From positions 744,001 through 808,000 of the forward strand of contig NZ_JAFY01000002.1 in assembly GCF_000526375.1 (NCBI RefSeq): a DNA stretch of 64,000 nucleotides. The letters are read 5' to 3'. Numbering within the stretch: position 1 is the stretch's first letter; each line of letters begins with the position of its first letter. Under the pieces are notes generated by a model. That model searched no databases and was not told the DNA's origin. It saw nothing but the letters and a program-made list of their open reading frames with translations. This document shows positions 44,538 through 53,124 of the stretch, piece after piece. Position numbers and translations under genes: made by a program. This DNA is from Aminiphilus circumscriptus DSM 16581 (GTDB taxonomy: Bacteria > Synergistota > Synergistia > Synergistales > Aminiphilaceae).

Positions 44538-45557
44538 TCACGAACGTTCGCGCACCAGGGGAAGCGTGCTGCAGTGAATGCCTCCGCCGTGTTTCGAGAT
44601 CTCCTCCCAGGGAATGAGGATCGTCTCCATGCCGAAAGACGCGAGTCGCTCCGCCGTGTACACCGCCCGGTCGTCCATGATCACCTTTCCAGGGGAAAGG
44701 GTGAGACAGTTCACGGCCATGGATCCTTCGCGGTAGTCCGCGGGGATTTTCTGGATGCCCAGTTCGTCAAGCGTGTCGAGAAACCAGTAGGGAAGGCGCT
44801 CCACGTTGAGAAGAGCCTTGTCGTGGTCCACCATGACGATGCCGCCGTCCAGATGCATGGCGTACCCCGGCAGGGGAACCTGGATCAGTTCGACCTCCTG
44901 ATACTGGAGAACGTGCCGGAGTTGTTCCGCACCGCTTGGATTGCCGCGGAAACTCAGGCCGATGGCGGCGTGTTTCTCGTCGAGGAAACAGAAACTTCCG
45001 CCTTCGAGCAGGCCGTCGCCGGCGATGGTGCGGAGGATGGGCATGCCGATCTCGGCGAGCTTCTGGAGCACGAAGCGCTCTTCGCCGCGGCGTCCCGTGC
45101 CGTGGGCCTTGCCCACGGGACCCATGCGGGAGATGATCGCTCCACCCTTGACCACCATGCCGCAGTCCCGGACGAACATCGCGTTGGGATCGCGCGGTGC
45201 GCCGCCGACGGTCACGATTTCCACTCCGTGTGTTTCGAGGACCCTCACAAGGGCGGCGAACTCATCCTGCATCTTCACAAGGTCCGGCCCCCTGTCGTCC
45301 CGGAAGTACCACTGCTCCGCGTCGTCGATGAGGGCATCGATCTCGGGGTCGTACTTGTCCGATGTCATGACGAGGATTTCTTCTCCGGGCGGATGAAGGA
45401 GGATGGTCCGGAGCGTGCCGACATCGTTGTAGACACCCCAGCGACGTCCCCAGACCCGGCGTTGCATCTCCTCCTCGTGAAAGACCGGAGTGGCTCTCGG
45501 AGGAATGCGCGAGAGTACGACATGGTAGTATTGAGAACTGCTGCGAAGAGTACCCAT
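44538..45557 (-). CDS. Amidinotransferase-superfamily hydrolase (DDAH / arginine deiminase type)
   Basis: A 339-residue member of the guanidino-group-modifying superfamily. The likely catalytic Cys is in GGGIHCSTLPL near the C-terminus, the general-base His is in GYAMHLDGGIVMV near 220, and acidic residues for the guanidinium lie in MFVRDCGMVVKGG near 135 and GDGLLEGGSFCFL near 190. Family members hydrolyse arginine, agmatine or methylated arginines to citrulline-like products and ammonia or an amine. The exact substrate is not resolved. It follows the GntR gene and may start its target operon. Confidence 0.85.
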   Translation of the reverse strand: MGTLRSSSQYYHVVLSRIPPRATPVFHEEEMQRRVWGRRWGVYNDVGTLRTILLHPPGEEILVMTSDKYDPEIDALIDDAEQWYFRDDRGPDLVKMQDEFAALVRVLETHGVEIVTVGGAPRDPNAMFVRDCGMVVKGGAIISRMGPVGKAHGTGRRGEERFVLQKLAEIGMPILRTIAGDGLLEGGSFCFLDEKHAAIGLSFRGNPSGAEQLRHVLQYQEVELIQVPLPGYAMHLDGGIVMVDHDKALLNVERLPYWFLDTLDELGIQKIPADYREGSMAVNCLTLSPGKVIMDDRAVYTAERLASFGMETILIPWEEISKHGGGIHCSTLPLVRERS

Positions 45558-45928
45558 GGAACACCTCTTTCCGTCGCTTTGCGGTCCTGCCCCCGAGGCC
45601 CTTTCCTCGGTGCCGTTCCGTCGTCTCAACCCTCATCCCCGGTCCGGGAAGACGGACATGCGGTGAGGGATCCGACATCTTTCCGAGCGTGTTCGCCACG
45701 TCCGTCTCGGTAACTTTCCCGCTGTTTTTGCAGCGTCTGTCCTGTTTCGAACCCCGCGTTTCTTTATCTTTATCGAGCGGATGTCGTCGTTTCGTTCCTC
45801 TGGGAGGGCGCTGTTTTGTTGTGTTGGTTGTATAGGCGATGTTTTATGATGCACTCTTTTTCGGATCAAAATCGAAAAAAGAACATTTCTTTTAGTAGAG
45901 AGGGTTTTTCGGAAATGTGCGAAAACCG
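45558..45928. other. AT-rich intergenic region, probable promoter of the amino-acid operon
   Basis: This 371-bp gap lies between the GntR gene and the amidinotransferase gene, both on the minus strand. Its upper part (about 45800-45920) is far more AT-rich than its surroundings and contains TTGATC with TAAAAC 17 bp downstream on the minus strand, a weak promoter candidate. I see no convincing operator or terminator. Confidence 0.4.
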
Positions 45929-46609
45929 TTACCGTCTGGAATTGGTGAGCCACTTGTAGGTGGAGAGAACATGCTTTTCCATGGCGTTCCGTGCTCGTTG
46001 CCCGTCCCGATTGCGGAGTGCCTCGAGGATGTCGTTATGTTCTGCGAAGGAGTATCCGTAGACAGGTTCGGGATCCATGGCGGAGTCGAACCCGTGGAGG
46101 AAGAAGGAGTCGAAGAAGAAAACGTAGATCTGGGAGCGCCAATAGCTCTGAAGAATGTATTTTTCCAGATAGGGATTGCCGCTCATGCGGCAGATGCAGT
46201 GGTGGAACTCCTGACTGTTCCTGGTGAAATTCTCCGTGTTCCAGTTGCGGTAGATCCGCTCCTCCTCTTCCTGGAGAACTTCGATCTGTCTGAGGGAGGT
46301 GGAGTAGCAGGGCTCTGGGCTTTCCGCCGCGAGGGCCGCCGCCATCCCTTCGAGTTTCTGTCGGATCTGGAAGACCTGGAGCATGTCCGGAGGCGTGAGA
46401 GGAGGAATGACATATCCCTTGGGTTCGTCCCGCTCGAGAATTCCCTCGGCGATGAGTTCCCGGAGGGCCGTTCTCACGGGGGTGCGACTCACTTCGCACA
46501 GTTCCGCGAGGCTTTTCTCCGTGATTCGTTGTCCCGGAACGAGTCGCCTCTTGAGGATGAGAAGCAGAATTTCCTCGCGGGCCTTGCTTTCCGCCTGACT
46601 TCTCGACAT
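45929..46609 (-). CDS. FCD-type GntR transcriptional regulator
   Basis: A 226-residue regulator. The helix-turn-helix part reads LVPGQRITEKSLAELCEVSRTPVRTALRELIAEGILERD (two adjoining motifs). The FCD domain has His residues in EFHHCICRMSGNPYLEKY, HNDILEALRNRDGQRA and MEKHVLSTYKWL that should bind a metal and a carboxylate ligand. It is the first minus-strand gene before the amidinotransferase/saccharopine-dehydrogenase group, so control of those genes is the natural inference. A MITE lies 29 bp upstream of its start codon. Confidence 0.9.
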   Translation of the reverse strand: MSRSQAESKAREEILLLILKRRLVPGQRITEKSLAELCEVSRTPVRTALRELIAEGILERDEPKGYVIPPLTPPDMLQVFQIRQKLEGMAAALAAESPEPCYSTSLRQIEVLQEEEERIYRNWNTENFTRNSQEFHHCICRMSGNPYLEKYILQSYWRSQIYVFFFDSFFLHGFDSAMDPEPVYGYSFAEHNDILEALRNRDGQRARNAMEKHVLSTYKWLTNSRR

Positions 46610-46638
46610 GATTCGTTCCCTCCGGCAGATGAGCTTGT

Positions 46639-46738
46639 GGAAGCTCTGAATAAAGGCCTTTCGCTTTCCCTTGACTCGAGTCGCATCAAGCTCTGCGAGG
46701 CGCCCTGCGGAGCTGACGCAGCCTTATTGAGAGATTCC
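46639..46738 (+). mobile_element. MITE-like element, copy 4, in front of the GntR gene
   Basis: A 100-bp copy, GGAAGCTCTGAATAAAGGC at the left and TTATTGAGAGATTCC at the right (one change, C to G, in the right repeat). It is flanked by the perfect duplication TTGT (46635-46638 and 46739-46742). It is immediately upstream of the second GntR gene and should be in its leader or promoter. The rest of 46610-47161 has one small hairpin, GGGTTT/AAACCC near 46880, and the htpG promoter. Confidence 0.85.
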
Positions 46739-47020
46739 TTGTACATGTGTTGCGGGAGTGTGGAAAACGAATGCAAAGAAGAATACTCTTTGGGATCCCA
46801 AAATGGATATATCAAGAGAAGCCCTTTTCGTCAACCTGGAAAATGAAGCTCGAAACCGCGGGGTTTTCTCTGCGAGGGGTTTGAGTAAACCCTTCCCACA
46901 AGGGCTTTTCGGAGAACATAGTTCCGCCCGGCGAGTTTCGGAGTGAAAGGAGAATACGTCGTGTTTGCAAGGAGGCAAAGGTGTTTGCGAACATGTCTGC
47001 GGATGAAGTAAAGAAGACTC

Positions 47021-47049
47021 TTTATCTTTGATCTATCTTGATCTATACT
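47021..47049 (+). promoter_or_regulatory. Probable htpG promoter with tandem repeat
   Basis: TATACT (47044-47049) is a good -10 box, with TTTATC (47021-47026) 17 bp upstream as a weak -35. The spacer consists of a tandem 10-bp repeat, TTGATCTATC then TTGATCTATA (47028-47047), a possible protein site. No CIRCE heat-shock element was found. Confidence 0.45.
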
Positions 47050-47161
47050 TCCTTTCCGGGAAGGATGCCCTGTTGTCGAGGCTAGGGCCGGGGGTGCCTT
47101 CGGAGTGGAGGTACTCCACATCTGCGGTTTTTTAAAACATCAAAGGAGGCTTGGTGCGATC

Positions 47162-49111
47162 ATGGCTGCGCGAGAGACCTTTGCATTTCAGAGTGAGGGA
47201 AAGCAACTCCTGGACCTCATGGTTCACTCCGTCTATTCCAACCGAGAAATTTTCCTGCGGGAGCTCGTGTCCAACGCGTCGGACGCCCTGGACAAACTGC
47301 GTGTCGCCTCCCTCACGAACGAGGCGTTGCGGTCCTCTTTTTCGGATCCCCATATTCGCATTGCCGTGGACAAAGACGCGAGGATTTTGCGCGTATCTGA
47401 CAACGGCATTGGCATGAACCGGGAGGATCTTGTGACCTACCTCGGCACCATCGCCAAGTCGGGAACGAAAGAATTTCTGCAGTACATGGCGGAGCGGAAG
47501 GAGGCGCTGACGCCGGAGCTCATCGGCCAGTTCGGCGTGGGCTTCTATTCGTCCTTCATGGTGGCCGATTTGGTGGAAGTGTTGACCCGAAAGGCCGGAG
47601 AGGAAACGGCGTGGCTCTGGAGATCCTCCGGGGACGGCACGTACACCATCGAGGAAGGATACCGCGACACCTGCGGCACCACAGTGACGCTTCATCTCAA
47701 GCCTGTCGCGAGCGAGGGAGACGACGACGAGGGGCGCCGCCCCTGGGAGCGCACATCCGGCGAGGACGTCGCCGACGAGTGGACGATTCGCAGGATTGTC
47801 CGCAAGTATTCGGATTTCGTGGCCTATCCGATCCGCATGGAAGTGCGGCATTTCGATAAGGATGGCAAAGAGGTGGGCACGAAGGACGAAGTGCTCAACT
47901 CCATGAAAGCCATCTGGTCCCGCCCTGAGGCAGAGGTCACCGAAGAGGAATACAGGGAATTCTACACCCACGTGAGCAAGGACTGGGCGGAGCCGCTGAC
48001 GCACATCGTCTACAGCGCCGAGGGGGCGACTACCTTCCGGGCGTTGCTCTATCTTCCCTCGAAGGCGCCTATGGATCTCTTTCTCCGCGAGGGAGACCGG
48101 GGCATTCAGCTCTACGTGAAACGGGTTTTCATCATGCAGGACTGCAAGGAGTTGATCCCCGAGTATCTGCGCTTTCTCAGAGGTGTGGTGGACGCGGAGG
48201 ACCTTCCCCTCAACATCTCCCGGGAGATTCTCCAGCAGGACCGACGGATCGCGGTGATCCGAAAGAGCCTCACGAGAAAAGTCCTGGACGAACTGAAGCG
48301 TCTTCGAGACGGAAAGCGCGAGACTTACGTCGCTTTTTGGAGGGAATTCGGTAAGGTCCTCAAGGAGGGCATTTTTGCCGACGAGCGGAACCGGGAGACC
48401 TTGCTTTCCCTGGCGCTCTTTCGCACCACCACCCGAGAGTGGATCACCCTCGATGACTACCTGGAGGGCATGAAACCCGAACAGAAGGCGGTGTATTTCC
48501 TCTCGGGAGGCACCCTGGAGACATTGCGCAACTCACCACACCTCGAAGCCTTCCGTGATCGGGGATACGAGGTGCTCCTCCTCGACGATCCCGTGGACGA
48601 CTTCTGGACCGGTGTGGTGGAAAGCTATCGAGACAAGCCTCTGACATCCGTGGCGAAGGGCGCGGCCGACCTGGATGCTCCGAAAGAACAGGAGAAGAAC
48701 CTGGAGGAGAAGGAGCGGGAAGAGGCCTTCGAACCGCTTTTAAAGGCCCTTGCGGAACGCTTGAAGGACGAGGTTTCATCGGTGCGCCTGTCGAGACGCC
48801 TCACGACCTCGCCGGCGTGTCTGGTGGGGGAGACGCACTCCATGACGCCCCAGATGGAGCAGCTCCTGCGGCAGATGGGGCAGGAGGTCCCCAAGCTGAA
48901 GCGCATCCTGGAGGTGAATCCGTCCCATCCCGTTCTGGAGCGGCTCCAGCGGCGTTTCGCCGAAGGCGGATCTTTGGGGGATGTTCCGGAGCTGCTCTAC
49001 GGGCAGGCACTTCTTGCCGAAGGGGGGACGCTCTCGGATCCGGCGCGTTTCGCCCGCCTCGTGGCGGAACTGCTCGCCCGGGATCTGGAGGAGGCGCGTC
49101 GGGAAGCGTAA
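47162..49111 (+). CDS. htpG: Molecular chaperone HtpG (Hsp90)
   Basis: A 649-residue bacterial Hsp90. The ATPase domain shows [54 protein letters not shown] and [15 protein letters not shown], the full set of Hsp90 nucleotide-site motifs. The middle domain carries [22 protein letters not shown] with the conserved arginine-containing segment that follows, and LSGG. The C-terminal dimer domain ends with [13 protein letters not shown]. Length matches the family. AAAGGAGG lies eleven bases before the ATG. It is a single-gene unit. Confidence 0.97.
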
Positions 49112-49348
49112 TCCTTTTCCGTCGCTCCGGAGGCGCTTGTGCGGCGGTGATTCCCGATGGGGCGTTTGTCTCCGTCCTGCCGAAGAATCTCCGCCGCGCC
49201 GCTTTTTTCGGGGGCGGCTCACGGAGATGCGATGTTCATACTCTTGTTCCGGAGGGAGCCTTCGGGCGTTCCCCCTTCAGCCGGATGTCCCGAGGGGATG
49301 ATGCCCGGGCGTTGGGAAAAAGGATGCTCCGGCGGAGGATGTTTCCGG

Positions 49349-50350
49349 TCATGGAGGAGGCGCCGTGGAGGAGCGGAGTACCAGACGTGTTTCGAGCACG
49401 AGGTGGCGGGGGGAAAGTGTGGAGTCGGCCATGCGCTCCAGCAGAAGTCGTACCGCCAGTGCGCCCATTTCCTGGCGGGGTTGGGCCACGGTGGTGAGGG
49501 GCGGATTGAAGAACGAGGCCAGCCGGATGTCGTCGAATCCGAGGACGGAGAGATCGTCCGGAACGCGCTTGCCCAGGTCCGCGGCGGCTCGTACGGCGCC
49601 GAAGGCCATGAGGTCGTTGCAGGCAAAGATCGCCGTGAGGCGGGAATCCTCTTCGAGGAAGCGCCGGGTAATGTCATACCCGCTCTCGGGCTGAAAGGTT
49701 CCTCGGCGGATTCGTTCCTCCGGAAGGAAGAAGCCCTGCTCGCGAAGCTCTTCCCGGAAGCCCGTCACGCGCTCCCCGCTGGGAGTCACGTGGGACGGGC
49801 CGGCAATGCAGGCCAGATGCCGGTGCCCCAGATCCAGAAGATGTCGTGCGGCCCGGCGTCCTCCCAGAGCGTTGTCGATGCGCACCGAATCCACGTTCGC
49901 ACCGGGAAGGGAGCGATCCACGGTCACCAGGGGCAGATCGCCGTTTTCGAGAGCCGAAGCATCGCCTCTCGGAGGTCCCGTCTCGATGAGGACCACCCCA
50001 TCGGCACGTTTTTCCGACAGCATGCCCAGAAAGGCATCCTCGCTGTTCCGTCTGCCGTCGGAGTTGCAGACGATCACCGAATATCCTTCGCTTTCCGCCG
50101 CGTCGGCGATGCTGCGGGCGATCTCCGCGAAAAAAGGATTCGTCACGTCGGGAAGAATCAGGCCGATGGTGGAGGATCGTTTTTTCCGAAGACTCCGTGC
50201 GAGGGCGTTCCGTCTGTAGGCGAGTGCTTCCAGCGCGTCCAGGACGCGACGGCGCACTTCCTCCCGAACGGGACGGCTCCCGTTGACCACGTGGGAGACG
50301 GTGGTCACCGAGACTCCGGCTCGGCGAGCCACGTCCTTCATGGTTACCAT
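49349..50350 (-). CDS. LacI-family transcriptional regulator (RbsR-like)
   Basis: A 333-residue repressor. The N-terminal helix-turn-helix reads VTMKDVARRAGVSVTTVSHV with the hinge helix RRNALARSLRKK. The ribose-binding-protein-like core begins GLILPDVTNPFFAEIARSI and includes FACNDLMAFGAVRAAADLG and LSVLGFDDIRLASFFNPPLTTV (near the dimer and ligand sites). It is divergent from the sugar kinase/transporter operon, and a perfect 32-bp palindrome (50450-50481) lies between them, so autoregulation and control of that operon are expected. The inducer is probably a pentose or related sugar. Confidence 0.93.
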   Translation of the reverse strand: MVTMKDVARRAGVSVTTVSHVVNGSRPVREEVRRRVLDALEALAYRRNALARSLRKKRSSTIGLILPDVTNPFFAEIARSIADAAESEGYSVIVCNSDGRRNSEDAFLGMLSEKRADGVVLIETGPPRGDASALENGDLPLVTVDRSLPGANVDSVRIDNALGGRRAARHLLDLGHRHLACIAGPSHVTPSGERVTGFREELREQGFFLPEERIRRGTFQPESGYDITRRFLEEDSRLTAIFACNDLMAFGAVRAAADLGKRVPDDLSVLGFDDIRLASFFNPPLTTVAQPRQEMGALAVRLLLERMADSTLSPRHLVLETRLVLRSSTAPPP

Positions 50351-50449
50351 ACAGTGTCTTCTCCCTTTGCGTGGAGATCGGTTCCTTCGGTTTTCATTTC
50401 TATTCCGTTTCCTCCCTTTTTCTTTTCTTGCGAAAGAGAGTGTTTTTCG

Positions 50450-50481
50450 GAGCGCAAACGTTTGCGCAAACGTTTGCGCTC
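50450..50481. promoter_or_regulatory. Double LacI-type operator, perfect 32-bp palindrome
   Basis: The site is two abutting 16-bp units, GAGCGCAAACGTTTGC and GCAAACGTTTGCGCTC, that together form one perfect palindrome. Each unit has the AAACGTTT core with a central CG typical of LacI-family operators. It overlaps the promoter of the sugar operon: a -10 TACAAT is at 50486-50491. Two dimers or a tetramer could bind side by side. Confidence 0.85.
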
Positions 50482-50572
50482 ATGCTACAATTCGCAAAAC
50501 GATTCGTCAAACTCCGGTGTTCTTTTCCGCGGCGGCTTTGTGGCGGCAAAGGGCGCGAAGGAAGTGAGTCCC

Positions 50573-51523
50573 ATGTCCCGTATCGTGGTCGTCGGTTCGG
50601 TCAACATGGATCTGGTCATGCAGGCGCCCCGCCTGCCCGTCCTCGGAGAGACGCTCGCCGCGGGTCCCTTCGTCACCGCCTCCGGAGGCAAGGGGGCGAA
50701 CCAGGCGGTCGCCGCGGCTCGTCTCGGCGCCTCCGTCGGCATGGTGGGCCGCGTGGGCGACGATGCCTTCGGAGGGGCGCTTCGCCTCGCCCTGGAGCAG
50801 GAGGGCATCCACGTGGAGCACCTTCTCGTCTCTTCCGGTTCCTCCACGGGGGTCGCCTCCATTTTCGTCGTCGAAGGTGACAACGCCATCGCCATCGCTC
50901 CGGGAGCCAACGCTCTGCTTTCCCCGTCGGACGTGCGGAACGCCGCACCTCTTTTCTCCGATGCCTCCTGTGCACTCTTCCAGCTCGAAGTTCCTCCCGA
51001 AACAGTCCTCGAAGGACTTCGCCTCGCCCGCGAGAAGGGCGTGCGTACCATTCTCAACCCAGCTCCCTGGACAACGCTTTCCGAGGAAGTCCTGACGCTG
51101 ACGGATCTTTTCGTGCCGAACCGCATCGAACTGGCCCAGTTTTCCGGAACGGAGGATCTCCTGGAAGGCGCCCTTGCCGCACTCGACAGAGGCGTGGGCG
51201 CCGTGGTGGTCACCGCCGGAAAGGACGGGGCCTTTCTCTTCGAGAGAGTCGGCTACGGAGAGCGTCCGGCCCATCTTGCCATTGCACCGCCGAGGATCAC
51301 CGCCGTGGACAGTACCGGAGCGGGAGATGCCTTCGTGGCGGCCCTCGCGGTGACGCTCGCCGAGGGCGGGTCGCTCGCCGAGGCCGTTCGTTTCGGAACG
51401 GGCGCGGGAGCCTGTGCATGTCTTCGTCTCGGTGCCCAACCGAGCCTGCCTCGCCGTGAAGAGGTGGAACGGCTTCTGGTAGACGCCGCCGGCGAAACGG
51501 CGTGGACTTCCGCCGGAAAATGA
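50573..51523 (+). CDS. rbsK: Ribokinase (PfkB family)
   Basis: A 316-residue PfkB-family sugar kinase. It has the substrate-binding start VVVGSVNMDLVMQAPRLPVLGET, the signature GGKGANQAVAAARLGASVGMVGRVGDD (PfkB motif 1, two adjoining parts) and motif 2 AVDSTGAGDAFVAALAV with the catalytic Asp in GAGD. Together with the RbsD mutarotase gene just downstream this fits phosphorylation of ribose or a similar pentose at C5. It is the first gene of the operon under the palindromic operator. Confidence 0.92.
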   Translation: MSRIVVVGSVNMDLVMQAPRLPVLGETLAAGPFVTASGGKGANQAVAAARLGASVGMVGRVGDDAFGGALRLALEQEGIHVEHLLVSSGSSTGVASIFVVEGDNAIAIAPGANALLSPSDVRNAAPLFSDASCALFQLEVPPETVLEGLRLAREKGVRTILNPAPWTTLSEEVLTLTDLFVPNRIELAQFSGTEDLLEGALAALDRGVGAVVVTAGKDGAFLFERVGYGERPAHLAIAPPRITAVDSTGAGDAFVAALAVTLAEGGSLAEAVRFGTGAGACACLRLGAQPSLPRREEVERLLVDAAGETAWTSAGK

Positions 51524-51622
51524 GTCCTTGCAATCCTTTCGGGCGAGGAGTCGGCGGCGCCTCCGAGGATGGATGCAGGCTCGGTTGCGACGAAGGCTTC
51601 GGGGCGAGAGCGGAGAGGGAAC

Positions 51623-52039
51623 ATGGAGGAGGAAAAGAAGAAGATGAAGTCTGGTGGTCTGCTCCATCCGGAACTGGCGTTTCAGATCGCGTCCTGCGGT
51701 CATCGCGATCTGATCTGCATCGCCGATGCGGGGCTTCCCCTTCCCCGGAATGTGCCGAGGATCGACCTGGCCTATGCGCCGGGCAAGCCCCCCTTTTTCG
51801 ACGTGCTGAAGACAGTGCTCCAGGAGATTGCCCTGGAAGAGGTCTGTTGGGCCGAGGAGGCGGAGGAAAAGAGTCCGCATCTGGTGCAGCGTTTCGAGGA
51901 TCTTTTCCGGGAGCTTCCTCAGGAACGCATTCCTCACGAGGAGTTCAAAGCCCGTCTCGAAGCGGTGCGCTTCGTGGTCCGCACCGGAGAGTTCACTCCC
52001 TACGCGAACGTGCTTCTCCGCTGCGGCGTTCCCTTCTGA
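51623..52039 (+). CDS. rbsD: RbsD/FucU-type sugar mutarotase (D-ribose pyranase)
   Basis: A 138-residue protein of the RbsD/FucU family, which speeds conversion between pyranose and furanose forms of a sugar. Family motifs are GLLHPELAFQIASCGHRDLI with the catalytic His, ADAGLPLPRNVPRIDLAY, and RTGEFTPYANVLLRCGV at the end. An ATG at 51644 would match the usual RbsD start better and has GGAGG eleven bases upstream, so the start is uncertain by seven residues. The gene is separated from rbsK by 99 bp. Confidence 0.88.
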   Translation: MEEEKKKMKSGGLLHPELAFQIASCGHRDLICIADAGLPLPRNVPRIDLAYAPGKPPFFDVLKTVLQEIALEEVCWAEEAEEKSPHLVQRFEDLFRELPQERIPHEEFKARLEAVRFVVRTGEFTPYANVLLRCGVPF

Positions 52040-52054
52040 GGCCCCGCGGAAACC

Positions 52055-53005
52055 ATGCTCTCCCTGCCGTGGCGCCCCGGATCGCGAACGCTGCTTCTCC
52101 TGCTCCTCGGCGGCATCATGCTCGCCGTCGGAGCCATGGAACCGCGCTTTTTCACGGGGACGAACCTGTTGAACGTGCTGCGTCAGTCCTCCATCATCGG
52201 CATCATCTCCCTGGGAATGACCGTGGTGATTCTCACGGGGGGAATCGACCTCTCCGTGGGGAGCATCCTCGCCCTGTCGGTCCTTTTCGCCGCGTCGGCG
52301 GCAAAGGCGGGAGTCGCAGCGCCGCTCGCCTGGTGCTGTGCCCTCGCGGGAGGAGCCGGCCTGGGGTGGTGCAACGGTTTCGGAATCGCCCGGCTCCGTC
52401 TGCCGCCTTTCATCGTCACCCTGGGAATGATGGGGTGTGCCCGGGGACTCGCTCTTCTCTACACGGGAGGTGCGCCTCTCACCGGTTTCAGCGCTCTGTT
52501 TCGGTTTCCCGGAACGGGGCGTTTCGGAGGCATACCCGTGCCGGTCCTGCTTTTTGCGCTCGCCTTTCTCGCGGTTTTCGTCCTTTTGGAGCGTTGTCCC
52601 TGGGGTGAGCGCGTGCGCAGCGTGGGGTCCAATTCCGCCGCCGCCTGGGGATCGGGCATCGATGTGCCCGGAACGGTAGCAAAGGCCTATGTCCTGAGCG
52701 GCACACTCGCGGCGCTCGCGGGCCTCGTGCTCATGGGCCGTCTGGATTCGGCCCAGCCCAGCGCCGGCCTCGGCTATGAGTTCGGCGCCATTGCCGGGGT
52801 GGTCCTCGGGGGCACGAGCTTTTCCGGGGGGCAGGGGACACTCGCCGGAACGATCGTGGGTGTGCTCATCATGGGTGTGCTGGAGAACGGAATGAATCTC
52901 CTCAACGTCAATCCCTTCTCCGAGCAGGTCGTGAAGGGGGTGGTCATCGCGGTGGCCCTCGTGGCCTATGGAAGCCTGGGACGAAGGAGCCGGGTTGCGG
53001 GATGA
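52055..53005 (+). CDS. Ribose-type ABC transporter permease RbsC (first copy)
   Basis: A 316-residue permease of the ribose/xylose/AI-2 class with eight to ten helices. Motifs are LGMTVVILTGGIDLSVGSILAL, RLPPFIVTLGMMGCARGLALL and the C-terminal GLGYEFGAIAGVVLGGTSFSGG. It starts 15 bp after the RbsD gene. It is the only one of three such permeases in the window without an ATPase gene directly upstream, so it must share an ATPase with another permease or pair as a heterodimer. Confidence 0.93.
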   Translation: MLSLPWRPGSRTLLLLLLGGIMLAVGAMEPRFFTGTNLLNVLRQSSIIGIISLGMTVVILTGGIDLSVGSILALSVLFAASAAKAGVAAPLAWCCALAGGAGLGWCNGFGIARLRLPPFIVTLGMMGCARGLALLYTGGAPLTGFSALFRFPGTGRFGGIPVPVLLFALAFLAVFVLLERCPWGERVRSVGSNSAAAWGSGIDVPGTVAKAYVLSGTLAALAGLVLMGRLDSAQPSAGLGYEFGAIAGVVLGGTSFSGGQGTLAGTIVGVLIMGVLENGMNLLNVNPFSEQVVKGVVIAVALVAYGSLGRRSRVAG

Positions 53006-53124
53006 CGGAACTCCGGAGGGAAGGAGTGATGCGGCGCGTCTTGCGTCGAGCGCGTCCGGAAGGTTTTTCGGGCGGAGTGGCGCGGACGGAGGCAATGTCC
53101 GCGAAAGTCTTTGAGGAGGTGTCG

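Noticed and set aside
47021-47161. CIRCE or HrcA site in front of htpG
   Set aside because: The TTAGCACTC/GAGTGCTAA inverted repeat is absent; only a tandem TTGATCTAT repeat is present.
49157-50572. In-frame upstream extension of the ribokinase frame
   Set aside because: It runs antisense to the LacI gene and through the palindromic operator. The ATG at 50573 begins the conserved ribokinase domain.
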